DNA from: Agarophyton chilense
Taxonomy: Eukaryota; Rhodophyta; Florideophyceae; Gracilariales; Gracilariaceae
Reading direction: 5' to 3'
Assembly (NCBI GenBank): GCA_030374765.1
Contig: JARGXX010000003.1
Span: forward strand, 558,001 to 622,000
Length of the DNA: 64,000 bases
Part shown: piece after piece, positions 12,294-21,879 of the stretch
Numbering within the stretch: the stretch's first letter is position 1
Layout: the number at the start of each line of letters is the position of its first letter
Position numbers and translations under genes: made by a program
Notes under the pieces: generated by a model
The model's database searches: none
The model's input: the letters and a program-made list of their open reading frames with translations, nothing else
What the model was told of the DNA's origin: nothing

Positions 12294-14323
12294 TTAGTTT
12301 TTCGAAGCGGACCCCACCGAATTCGGTGCAGCTGCCTCGAAGGGGACCGGTTGTTCCCCGTTCGCGGGTACAAGTTCTGTATCCCTGTCAGCAAGGTGAG
12401 CTCGGAGTATCCTTTGTTCCTCATAGGACCTACTCGGGACTCGAGCTTTCTCCTCAGGGGTCAGAGCCTCGTACTGAGCGATAATTCGTGAACCCTCCCG
12501 CAGGGGAAATGTGCAGTCTGGTGCTTTGTGACCACGGAGGTAACAAAAATAGCAAATCAGCTCTGCCGGGTTCGGTTGTGGACGTGAATCCACGCGACGT
12601 GGTGCTGTATCCCTCCATCCGGGGCGAGAGAACCGAGCAGCGGTATTCGCAAAAGATAGCGATGCGGCTGGCACCCTCCGTCCTTGGGTATAGAGCGCAG
12701 GGTCTTCATCCGTAGTCGGAGCGGATGTCGACGGCAACTCAGACGTACCCATAGATTCGGGGTTACTTCCCATGAAGTGAATGTTATCATTGACCCCCAC
12801 AGAGGCAGAGCCTCCTGCGAGTGACAAGGACGAGTTACCTCCATCGGCGAGGAGTGCACGTTTCGGCCGACTCTTTCGGTTCTGCCGGGCACGGAGAGTA
12901 TCCCCCTCAGCCTGGGCGTACTGAACCAATTCGAAGTAGGTCAGCTTGCGCTTCTTTTCCCGATGTCGGGCAGCCAATGCCCTTATCGAGGGGTCCAAAC
13001 CATCCACAAACATGGAGCATCTCTCGTAGGCGGGGAATACATTCCCGCATCGATGAAACGCTTTATTCAAGCGAGTTGAATACACCGTTTCGGTTTCCAT
13101 CGGCTTCTGCCGCGTATCCCTTAATGCAAGGATTGCTTCTTGAATCGCATTTGCAGTAGCGTATGACCTCAAGAGGTACTGCACCGCTTCGGGCCAGCAC
13201 GTGACTCCCCCTTCCGAGGCTTGGGATGATCCACGGACGGAGTTGAACTGGTCTTCAGCCATCCCCTTTAAGAAATAGGGTAATGCAAGATACGCTTGCG
13301 CTTCACTCATACCGAGGATGTCAGCCTCCTGGACGAACCTCGCAAGGAAATCGAGCACCAGAATTGGGTCTGTTCCTGTGAATTCCCTCTTCTGTAGGGT
13401 GATGCTCAGCCTTTTGATGTAGTCCTTGACCTTACCCGTTCCGCGGGATATTCGATCTCCCGAAGGGGTATCCAACCGGTAATAGCGGTACGATAGCAGC
13501 TTCCGATAGAGAGGATTCGTCGGCTTCAGCTCCCTTAATCCAAGGTGTTTCCTACCCTTCTTCCGGGTACGGATTGCCCCTTGAGAGGTGTAAGTAGCCT
13601 TCGACCGAGTCGCCCGGGATGACCGGCGTTCATCTTCACTATCCGAAGATTCGGAGAACGAACTCGATGACGAGCCATTGGGATCGGAATCCGATAAATC
13701 TCTTGGAGGTGAACCCTCTTCTTGGACTTGCGGCGGTCCCGTTTAGCGGAGCGGTGTTCTTCGTCTTCCGAAACTTCGGGTTTATCCTTCGAGGCTTCTG
13801 TGTCTCCGTCCATACGGATAATGGCCTCAAGGGTGTCCAGCCGAGCTCGGAAGCGTTCCGCTTGCACGCGGTGTTCCTCCACGAGGCTCCGGTACTCCTG
13901 GATAAAGACCCCAGGGGTACCAAAGCTTTCCAAAAAGGAGTTCACATCCCTCCTCAGGGTACGAAGGTCATCGGCGACTCCCCGCACCTGGGCGTCCTCC
14001 ACCCTGAGGCGGAGGGTAGTAACCTCCTGAAGGAGCTCGATGTGAGCCGCGTTGGCGATATCAATTCGAGTCTCCAGGCGCTGTAATTCAGGGTCGGCCC
14101 GACTTCGGGGTGCTGCTGAGGGGGTCTCCACCACTGGAGCTGGGCCCACAGCCACGACCTCTCGAGGACCTGAAACCACTGAGGGTGCTCTCCGAGTGTC
14201 CGGATCGATACAGGAATCGTTCCGACCTTCGGGAATAGAGCTCCTCGACCTAGGCGCGGCCGGGGGCACTGAATCCGCTTGACGGTTCGATCCAGTCCTG
14301 GAACCACGGGTAGGCGGCGACAT
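12294..14323 (-). pseudogene. gag: Gag polyprotein, one frameshift
   Basis: Starts at an ATG (14323) and runs to TAA at 12294, but in two frames: 14323 to about 13735, and about 13740 to 12294. A one-base change near 13730-13745 separates them. Beyond that point the second frame continues without a stop through an acidic Ser-rich linker, so the break looks like a mutation within one long gag. The first part has a coiled-coil-like segment (ELQRLETRIDIANAAH). The second has the retrotransposon Gag fold (AYLALPYFLKGMAEDQF...) and a zinc knuckle CYFCYLRGHKAPDC (C-x2-C-x4-H-x4-C). Gag packages the element RNA. Confidence 0.88.
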
Positions 14324-14527
14324 GCTGCAGACACGACACCGACGATTCGGGGTAACGATGAAATTCGATCACGAGATTCCCGGAGAACGGATGACGTAAC
14401 ACAAAACAAAAATAAGAACCAATTCCACCCTTTCCAAAGGGGACCACTACAACAAATCTTCACGACGGTGCTTCCTCTTCCAGGAGATATTCCAACACGT
14501 GGATGACCAACCCAAAAGTCCGAGAAC

Positions 14528-14548
14528 GGCTTCTAAGTCGGAAGACCA
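14528..14548 (-). other. Primer binding site candidate
   Basis: On the coding strand, TGGTCTTCCGACTTAGAAGC starts two bases after the CA end of the 5' LTR. The offset and leading TGG are typical of a tRNA primer site. The complementary primer would end in GAAGACCA. I cannot match it to a particular tRNA 3' end. The segment GGCTTCTAAG resembles a tRNA-Arg(UCU) anticodon loop, so an internal tRNA primer is possible. Confidence 0.55.
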
Positions 14549-14550
14549 CT

Positions 14551-15463
14551 TGTGGAGCAAAACCCGGTGACGGGAAGTGCTCTCAAGGTGTTCGAAGCCT
14601 TGCTCCCTGGGAGAGGCAGACTCAGAGACAGAGCCCTCCGTTCAACCCGTAGTGTGGGGTGTAACTCCCACGGGGGATTCCGGCAGTACCGACGGAGGTG
14701 AGGGGTAGAAACCGTTGGATCGGGAATGGGTATGGGTATCCCAAAGAATGGGGGAAAATCCAGCGAAGAGGAAAAACGGGGCGAGGGTCGGGCACTAACA
14801 GGCACCGGACCCGAGAACCAGAAAATGGGCGAAACAACAAAAGAAACCCAATACAGGGGCGAAAACCTGTCCTCGAAAGGAAACACAAAAAGCAGGCAAC
14901 AAGTAAGCAGAACCCCCACGGGGTATCGTGCACGCAGGTCGTCTGAGCGGTCCCAAGGGGGTAGTTGCACGGAACCCAAACGTGGGCACTCTCCGAGTGG
15001 AGTCGTGTCCCTACGCAGGCGTTGCTAACCACAGCCCGTTCCGGGTTGTAAGGCCGAAACGATGGCGACGAAGAACCTCTAAAGGTATCGAAGACCAACC
15101 TTGGTTGTCATTTACTCTGAGCTCGGACTGTCAGATCTCGCCTCCCTAAGTAGGGCCCACTAACTAAACTCTACAGTAGTGCACACCTGCTCAGGGCCAT
15201 ACACGTGGAGATCCCACTGCCAGGGCCCAAAAGTCCAACGTTCTACAAATATCCGAAAATCGGTGCCAAAATTAAGCCACGTGTATCACGGGGCCAATCC
15301 AACCATGGGCCATCCGAATTTTCCCTTATAGGCGAAATATAACCGGAAAACAGTGCCACCTCAGCACACCTTAGAGGGGATCATAATCATAACCCTCGGA
15401 GGGTTCAATCCTCATTCTATGAGTTGCATCTTCAAGTATCCCCTGACTGAGCGTTGCTCTACA
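14551..15463 (-). repeat. 5' LTR (right copy)
   Basis: Terminal repeat of 913 bp, partner of 3692-4604. It carries the promoter for gag-pol transcription toward lower coordinates. Confidence 0.95.
15325..15330 (-). promoter_or_regulatory. LTR TATA-like element
   Basis: TATAAG in the context CCTATAAGGGAA on the coding strand of the 5' LTR, also present in the other LTR at 4466-4471. A plausible core promoter; no start site can be confirmed from sequence. Confidence 0.4.
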
Positions 15464-15468
15464 ATCTC
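15464..15468. repeat. Target-site duplication (right), ATCTC
   Basis: Matches 3687-3691 and directly follows the 5' LTR. Confidence 0.93.
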
Positions 15469-15960
15469 CTGCCTTCGGGTCGAGTGATCGGTCCTATATC
15501 TCACAACTTTGGAGATCAAACATGTGAGTTATCACTGCGCGCCAAGTTTGCGATGTTTGCTGGCAAGCACGATGAAATTTGGCTCGTGCCCACCAGTCGT
15601 ATTCCAACATTCGGTGCGTGGAGACGCAAAGTCCAATTTGCAATCAAATCGTCTTCTATCGCATGGAGCCGGGATTCACGTCGACATGCTGTTGCATCAG
15701 ATCGGCGAGTAACTGTATTTACTCTTTCAAAACGACAGCAACGAATTCATATCAAACCGCTTGTTTTATATGGTCATAGTAGTCTCGTAAACGTCGTTTT
15801 GTTCGTCGGCCAGAACGAACTGGTGACGATTTCAGAGGATGGAGAAATGTTCTGCTGACGTCTACGATATGATGACGATCATATCGAATACATTCTAGTG
15901 AAGTATCCATTTGTAAGCGAAACACGCAAGCACATTTGCTTTCCTCCATCATAAGTAAGT
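15464..15960 (+). pseudogene. PWP2-like WD40 gene fragment
   Basis: A reading frame that continues directly from the retrotransposon junction and matches the N-terminal propeller of PWP2 (UTP1, a U3 snoRNP/SSU processome protein). It contains SSIAWSRDSRR, VTVFTLSK, a GH repeat start and SEDGEMFC. The order corresponds to roughly the second and third WD repeats of the family. About the first 100 residues and all of the protein after this segment are missing. The frame stops at TGA (15856) where PWP2 proteins have Trp, after which the same frame stays open for about 30 codons. The remnant is divergently oriented to the ATAD2-like pseudogene on the other side of the retroelement. Confidence 0.7.
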
Positions 15961-16032
15961 TGCAGCATCCATCACCGCTCCCGGCATACATTCCAAGCAC
16001 TTGAACTCTTCACACAAGTGAAGTATGAAATG

Positions 16033-16950
16033 TTACTGAAGCTTCTTTGTCAAAACCTCCATAAGCCCTATCATCCGCTGTCGTTCGGCACGCGCCAAAT
16101 TGCGCTTTTCTTTTTTCATATCGAGCCTCTTTTCGTCGAGAGTAAATCTACGGTTGCTTTCTTCGTTCAAAGCCTCAAACCTTTCAAATTCCGTTGCATT
16201 TCGATCTCGTTCTACTTGCCATTGTTCCTGCTCCAATTCAAACATCTTTTGTTCAAATTAATGGCGCAATTTCGATTGTTCCTTAATAAAATTAGACATA
16301 TCATCATTCGAGTTTGATGCTTTTGAACGTCGGGCTCGTTTCTTGCCACTTGATCTTAAAGAAGTGAATTTCTCATCATTAAACGTGTTGCATTTATTTC
16401 TCTTCAAGGCTTGATCTCGTCTCTTTTCTCCTGCGGCGATCAGTTTCATTTTTTTGCCCAGTTCTTCCTTCTTTACTTTCGTAGCTTCATTTTCTCGTCA
16501 ATTTCATGGATCAGATCATCCAAAAGTGCCTCTTTTCCTCCGTAGGTTTCGACAATACCAGTAGCAGATTCATCCGTTTTAACTTCCGCGCATCGAACAA
16601 CGACAAGACGTTTGAACCGATCGATTATTGTTTTGTGAGAGGGTGTATGCATAGAATAAAAGCGCACTATTTGGCACAAGTTTTAAGAACGTGTTATGAA
16701 CTTTTTCGAAAAGTATATTTGTCTTACCCCAAGCAGGTATGTGTGCATCTGAATTGAGAACAGCGCGAAGAACAAAACGATCGTACAGGGTAGAAAATCG
16801 AAAACGTTTAAGTTTAGTGTTTGCAATCTGTTTTTCGGATGGAATTTTGTTTTGTTCGACGAATTTTTGTATGACTTTCGGATCTTTACAAGGTTCTATC
16901 TCGTCTTTTGTAGAGTGTACAGAGTTGGATGGTTGTATAGATGTATAAAT
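16033..16950 (-). pseudogene. Decayed SANT/Myb-like DNA-binding gene, probably transposon-related
   Basis: Three frames on the minus strand read in order as one protein. About 16900-16690 gives a SANT/Myb-like start (LYDRFVLRAVLNSDAHIPAW, FEKVHNTFLK). 16679-16473 gives its second half (HKTIIDRFKRLV). 16449-16033 gives a basic region and a long charged coiled coil (EQEQWQVERDRNATEF...). At least two frameshifts and one TAA (16258) interrupt it. SANT-like domain plus coiled coil is common in transposon accessory proteins and in genes derived from them, but no transposase is adjacent. I do not assign it to a family. Confidence 0.55.
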
Positions 16951-17664
16951 GACGAAAAGAACCCAGAACGAGCTTCCAGAAAGCTACTCTTCACCTGCAA
17001 ACGCTATACCACCACCAACTCGTATGAAATGACTTTTATACGAGAATTGGTAAGCCAATCTCGGGCAGTTTGTACCCACGAAAGACAGGTTTGTAACCTG
17101 TAACTTCTGTCTACCATATTTGTACGAGAATTGGGTTTGCGTAAATCCTCTATCGTTTTTATGTTTTTGCACTGCTGCAGAAACAGTGCTTTTGAAACTG
17201 TAAGGAATGTATAAGTTTTGGGCCTTAATTGATTCAATAGTGTTTATTGATAATGTGTCAGCTTGCTGTCCTCTAAATATTTTCTTCATCTGGCTCTCGT
17301 AAGCCCTTTCTGTTCAAAAAACACACCGTTCTTATATTTTTGCACACCACTGTACCCAGGCATTGCAACGACGACGAACACGAAACTAAAGAGAGAGGCA
17401 GAGTCTCACTCTCACAAAGAGGAAAGGTGAAGGTGTTCCCAAAGCTGAAGAATGCGGAGCGATGAGGTCGGAGAAAGTGGATTCCATTAACGACAAAAAG
17501 CGCGGTTTTAATCGTTCGTGCTCGTACATAAACAGCTTCCATGGGGGATCCAAGTCCGCGAAAATTTTAATATTTTTGTAATCAGGAGTGACCCAATATC
17601 TTGCACTGGTTCACAGACTGAGACGCATCAATCTCCCCCGCAAGTTTGGGTCACAGTTCCTTCA
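16951..17664. other. Intergenic region upstream of the CRTISO-like gene
   Basis: No confident gene. A minus-strand frame at 16984-17289 (about 100 codons) is unrecognised and may be an upstream part of the SANT-like remnant. The motif TACGAGAATTGG occurs near 17039 and again near 17129. Confidence 0.4.
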
Positions 17665-19374
17665 ATGTCGCGCCTAAGCTCCGCGTCTTTCATAGCTCCC
17701 TCACCTTTCAAACCCGCTAGGAATCCCTTTCAACGTCCCACAAACCCGCGCACCATCCGCAATGTTGCTCAGTATCGCCTCCCACGCATGCAGGGTAACT
17801 CAATGCCTCACGGCAGCGTATACGACATCGTCATAATTGGTACCGGATTCGGCGCGCTTTCAGCCGCCTCGATTCTTACAGCGTACGGCTATACCCCCCT
17901 TTTACTCGAGTCGCATTATGCGGCTGGCGGTGTAGCGCATGGATTTTCAATCAAAAATCCTGCCGGCGACTTCCACTTCGATACAGGCCCTTCCTTCTTC
18001 TGCGACTTGGACTCTAGATTTTCATTGAATCCTTTAAAGCAGGCTCTTGATGCTGTGGAAGAACATGTCAAATGTATATCATACCCCAGCTTTTGTATTG
18101 ATGATCTTCGGGTTGGAAGTGTTTCGATTTCAAGCGACGAGGAAGATGTTTTGAAACAGGTCCATCGACTTGTTGGTGGTGATGCTGCCAATCAACTGCG
18201 CTCGTTCTACAAGGTGATGCGAAGAATACATACAGGGATGAATGTTCCTGCTGTTGCGCTGCGCGGTGATTGGAGAGTAATGCCGGTCGTTTCAAGAAGA
18301 TGGGCTATTGAAATGCTTTCGCTTCTTCCATACGTTAAGGATGTGACCAGGCCAGTTGGGGATATTATGAAACGTCTCGGAGTTATTCATCCTTTTGTGA
18401 AACGTATATTGGATACAGAGGCTTTCCTTTTATCGGGCCTTAAGACCGACTCCACCATCACTGCTGAGATTGCTTTTATGATCGGAGAAAGAGCCAAGCC
18501 AAATGCCTTGCAGTATCCAGTTGGCGGCGTCCGCTCCATTGTTCGTGCTTTTGTGAGAGGAATTGAACGAAAGGGCGGTTCCGTACGTCTAAAAAGTCAT
18601 GTACAACGCATTCTTGTCGAGGACGGTGTGGCGGTCGGAGTCGACCTTCGCTCGGGTGAGCGGATCTTCGCGAAACATATATTCTCAAATGCGTCGTTGT
18701 GGGATACCGTTGAGAATTTATTACCAAAAGACTCACTTCCAGCTGCGTATAGGAAAAGCGCTTTACAGACGCCTATGGTGGAATCTTTTGTGCATGCGCA
18801 CATGGCCATTCCTTCCGACGGTTTGCAAGATATTGTTGGTCATCATGCAGTCATAATGGATTCAGAAAAGGACATTGCCTTGCCGGGAAACACCGTCATG
18901 ATTAGTATTCCAACCATGTGGAGTCCCGATCTCGCTCCTGAGGGCTGGCACATTATTCATTGCTACACTCTAGATAATTATGACAAATGGCCCGCCTTGC
19001 GAAGCGATCGCGATCTGTACGAAGCGACTAAGAACGAAGCGGCGCGGCCTTTGTACGAGGCTGTGCGCCACGTGATTCCAGACCTCGATGAACGTCTGAA
19101 GCACGAGCATGCATTTGTCAAGATTGGAAGCCCTCTTACGCATGCACGGTTTAATAGACGTTACAAGGGCACATATGGCGCTGCTATCGTTGCGGGAAAG
19201 TCTGAGTTTGAATGGCCGGACGATATTCCTATCAAGAATTTGATGCGGTGTGGTGATTCAGTGTTTCCGGGTATTGGCGTACCTAGCAGTGCTGCAGCGG
19301 GCATCATCGCTGCAAATCAGCTTGTTGGAATTCGAGAGCATAACGAGCTTGTCGATAAGATCTTTCCACGCTAA
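17665..19374 (+). CDS. Carotenoid isomerase-like FAD-dependent oxidoreductase
   Basis: A 569-aa flavoprotein of the CRTISO/phytoene desaturase superfamily, closest in pattern to the plant CRTISO-like group. The ATG at 17665 is the first in the frame. The N-terminal 50 residues are Ser/Arg/Pro-rich and nearly free of acidic residues, consistent with a plastid transit peptide. The dinucleotide-binding motif DIVIIGTGFGALSAAS lies at about residues 53-68, followed by GGVAHGF, the FDTGPSFF segment, PVGGVRSIV in the substrate region and the C-terminal FAD-contact motif GIGVPSSAAAG. True CRTISO isomerises poly-cis lycopene precursors. Substrates of the CRTISO-like group are unclear, so the reaction is not assigned. 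The gene is single-exon and undamaged, next to a transposon block. Confidence 0.85.
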   Translation: MSRLSSASFIAPSPFKPARNPFQRPTNPRTIRNVAQYRLPRMQGNSMPHGSVYDIVIIGTGFGALSAASILTAYGYTPLLLESHYAAGGVAHGFSIKNPAGDFHFDTGPSFFCDLDSRFSLNPLKQALDAVEEHVKCISYPSFCIDDLRVGSVSISSDEEDVLKQVHRLVGGDAANQLRSFYKVMRRIHTGMNVPAVALRGDWRVMPVVSRRWAIEMLSLLPYVKDVTRPVGDIMKRLGVIHPFVKRILDTEAFLLSGLKTDSTITAEIAFMIGERAKPNALQYPVGGVRSIVRAFVRGIERKGGSVRLKSHVQRILVEDGVAVGVDLRSGERIFAKHIFSNASLWDTVENLLPKDSLPAAYRKSALQTPMVESFVHAHMAIPSDGLQDIVGHHAVIMDSEKDIALPGNTVMISIPTMWSPDLAPEGWHIIHCYTLDNYDKWPALRSDRDLYEATKNEAARPLYEAVRHVIPDLDERLKHEHAFVKIGSPLTHARFNRRYKGTYGAAIVAGKSEFEWPDDIPIKNLMRCGDSVFPGIGVPSSAAAGIIAANQLVGIREHNELVDKIFPR

Positions 19375-20323
19375 GAGCATGCGCCTTCCGTAAGCATTGT
19401 CTTGCTTGTGGCGTACTATCCCTTTCTAGTCTGGACATAGTCAAATAGGAGCTGTGTGTTCTACCCACATTGTCGGTGTGGTTATAGAACGCCTTAAGTG
19501 GTGTACATAAAACGACGACAGGAGAGATCTAGAGAGGAGAAGAGACGCCCACCCCTTGTTTGCGATTATGTTTCGCTCTCTATATGTATTTTCGGTGCGG
19601 AGGAGAAAGACAGACACAAGCAGTGAGCGCGGATTGTGCGTGCTGCGGAACACAGACAGTTGGCAGGCTTCATTCGCAGTTACTCGGCGATATATCAATA
19701 TCAATATGTAATTGCACTCTTGGGCAAATTTGTGATGGTGGAATGTTTATGTTGTGGTATGTGGTAGTAAGGGATTGTCCGTCTTCTCTGCCTTTTTCTT
19801 TCCGCAAGCGTGGTCTTTGTAATTCAAGACTGTTCATAGTCTTCAAAACCCCGTCCATATTCATCACTACTGCCGCTTGATTGGGCTTAGGGTTTGAAGC
19901 GTATTGTCACTGTCTCGGTTTAATGTTTTCCGCTGTACAGCGTGGAAGGGATGTACAAAAGGGGTCGTAGGTGGGTGTGTGCAGGTCATAAACGATTGAT
20001 AGCGCTGTTTGTTGTTGTCGCAGTTCGCATTGCTCAAGAGTACAGACGAGGTGCTGTTCTCGAGGCCGCCTTCATTTGTTCATTTACAGACGATAGCGGT
20101 AGGCTCGCACGTACGAAAGGAGGCTATTCAGTCCAAGAGAGTGCAAGATATCGAAATGGTGCGGGGGCATCTGCAGTTGGTTTACAAATTAGATTGAATG
20201 GTTGCTACCTCAAGCAATCACAGCGAATGATAATGTTTGGTGGGGGAAACAACGAGGCGCAGCTTCGTACTTGGCAACGGGCAGAAAAAAGAACACGTAC
20301 GTCACTGGATGTGATTCACGTGA
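19375..20323. other. Intergenic region
   Basis: Convergent 3' flanks of the CRTISO-like gene and the methyltransferase-like gene. Short frames on both strands show no motif and overlap the neighbouring coding region. Nothing supported. Confidence 0.5.
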
Positions 20324-21397
20324 TCACTTGCGTTTTGGAAACATCTGCGACGGTTTGTACAGGTACAATTGTTTGTCATTGCCATCAACGCCAAGATCGC
20401 GGATCATTCTCATGGGCTTGACCATATTGAACGGTTTCCTGCGAAAATTGAGAGGCTTGCCATCGGCGGTGAATCGAGCAATTTTGTCCATATCACCTTT
20501 CTTTGCGAGCGAGCCGGCATGGTTGCCGAGCATGATGAGCTTGTGCTTGTTTCCCGACTTGGAAAGCTTTTGCAGATAGCGCAGCACGTTTTGCTCCTTC
20601 ATGTTATCCAGGCCGGCCCATGAGAAGACGAGGTCCACGGTTGGCAACGATTCCTTCCAGAACTTTTTCTTGACGAAGGAGGATTGCACAGTCATTCCAA
20701 CGCGCTCCTTGACGGCGTTGAGAATCAAATTGTTGGTGTCAACACAGACGTATTTGAAGTTTTCATTTTTCTCGGCGATGGTGTCGAGCATTTGCGGCAT
20801 CCAGTGCGAATGAGCTCTGCAAGGGACGTCAGCCATGGACTTTATGTCATACTGGGCAATGAGCTTGCTGAGCATCTTCATCAAACGTGGGACATCCTCT
20901 CCAAACCTGCCGGCGATCTGCTCGGCAGATTGTTCTGCGGACTGCTCCGCAGGAGAATGTTCCGGGCGATCTTGCTCGCTGGGAGGCATAGGCGGGACCT
21001 GCACACGCACTGTGGCGGAAGCATCTGAGTGAGAGTGCGCGGCGGGTGGCTCTGCGGCATCACTTTCATCAACTGCGTCCAGGCCGGCGTCCGGCTCGGC
21101 GTCGTGCTCTTCGTCCGGCTCAGGGTCTTCCGGTTCATCGGGATCGCGTTCGTCTGCATTAGAGTGCAGCTGACGGCGCGCGGTGCGTAGCGGCGGTGGC
21201 GTGGGTGGCAGACGCTGATGCAAGGAGAACTGGCGGTAAACCTGCTCAAGGTTATCGTCGCCGCCGCGCGGTGACGTAGCATCCGGGCGCAGAAACATGG
21301 AAAGATAGGTGTACTCCTGACCGTGGCGGTGGGCAACGGCGCGGGCGATGAGCGCAAGCGCGCAGCAGAGCGCGGGCAGGGCGCGACGCGGAACCAT
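20324..21397 (-). CDS. Secretory-pathway methyltransferase-like protein
   Basis: A 357-aa protein starting at ATG 21397. A hydrophobic stretch (residues about 6-22, ALPALCCALALIARAVA) looks like a signal peptide or anchor. Residues about 75-170 form an acidic, Pro/Glu/Asp-rich linker with short AEQS repeats. The C-terminal half resembles a class I SAM-dependent methyltransferase: SMADVPCRAHSHWM in place of motif I, YVCVDTNNLILNAV as motif II, LPTVDLVFSWAGLDNM as motif IV, then KHKLIMLGNHAG. The usual family pattern DxPCGDxxWM has Gly where Arg is here, so cofactor binding may be changed. Action on a secreted or Golgi substrate is an inference from the signal peptide. It is head to head with VPS11. 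Confidence 0.7.
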   Translation of the reverse strand: MVPRRALPALCCALALIARAVAHRHGQEYTYLSMFLRPDATSPRGGDDNLEQVYRQFSLHQRLPPTPPPLRTARRQLHSNADERDPDEPEDPEPDEEHDAEPDAGLDAVDESDAAEPPAAHSHSDASATVRVQVPPMPPSEQDRPEHSPAEQSAEQSAEQIAGRFGEDVPRLMKMLSKLIAQYDIKSMADVPCRAHSHWMPQMLDTIAEKNENFKYVCVDTNNLILNAVKERVGMTVQSSFVKKKFWKESLPTVDLVFSWAGLDNMKEQNVLRYLQKLSKSGNKHKLIMLGNHAGSLAKKGDMDKIARFTADGKPLNFRRKPFNMVKPMRMIRDLGVDGNDKQLYLYKPSQMFPKRK

Positions 21398-21879
21398 TGC
21401 AGAAAGGCGAGCGGGGCGCAGAACAGGCAGCGGCTACAAGCGAAATGAGCAGGCGGCAGCGGGAGTTTAGGATGATTAGGCGGCGTCTACTAGGGGCGTG
21501 CATGGCTCGCCAATTCGTCGCGCGCGACGCGTTCGAATTGAGAGAGAGACGCGCGCGCGTATCGGGTGTTTGTCGGACGGGCATCATGCGCCGTGCAGAA
21601 TGAACGGAGCAGAATGCGCCGTGCGAAATGAATGAAGAAGACGACACCATGCGCGCTTGACAGCGGCACACGTGGCACAGTACACGTGGCGCGGGAGCAC
21701 GGCCACGGCTGTGAGTGACAGCTGGGCGGGGCGGCTTGTGCGCAGGAGCAGCAGACGCGGTGGAGAGGGGTGGGGGCGCGAAGGAACGAAGGGCGCGGGG
21801 TGGAGGGCGGAGGGGACGGGCGGCGGCGGGCGCGCTGCGCGGGCGCCGCCAACGGAGTTTGGCTTCCGCCGCACGTACC
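21398..21879. promoter_or_regulatory. Divergent promoter region
   Basis: 482 bp between the start codons of the methyltransferase-like gene (minus) and VPS11 (plus), so both promoters must lie here or overlap coding DNA. GC-rich with GCGCGC runs; no TATA box was seen. Confidence 0.55.

Larger units (their letters stand above)
3692..15463 (-). mobile_element. Ty3/Gypsy chromovirus LTR retrotransposon, 11.8 kb
   Basis: Complete element in minus orientation: 5' LTR on the right (14551-15463), primer-binding-site candidate, gag, protease/reverse transcriptase, RNase H/integrase, chromodomain segment, polypurine tract and 3' LTR on the left (3692-4604). The LTRs are 913 bp each, begin TG and end CA on the coding strand, and differ at about nine positions (about 99% identical), so insertion is recent. 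The target duplication ATCTC is perfect. The gene order PR-RT-RH-IN and the chromodomain define a chromovirus. Despite its youth the copy is broken: one frameshift in gag and one TAA between RT and RNase H. An antisense 618-codon ORF occupies the stretch between the chromodomain and the 3' LTR. The element sits between two gene remnants, ATAD2-like and PWP2-like. Confidence 0.96.

Noticed and set aside
19942-20421. 159-aa plus-strand frame
   Set aside because: Overlaps the end of the methyltransferase-like gene on the other strand and has no motif.
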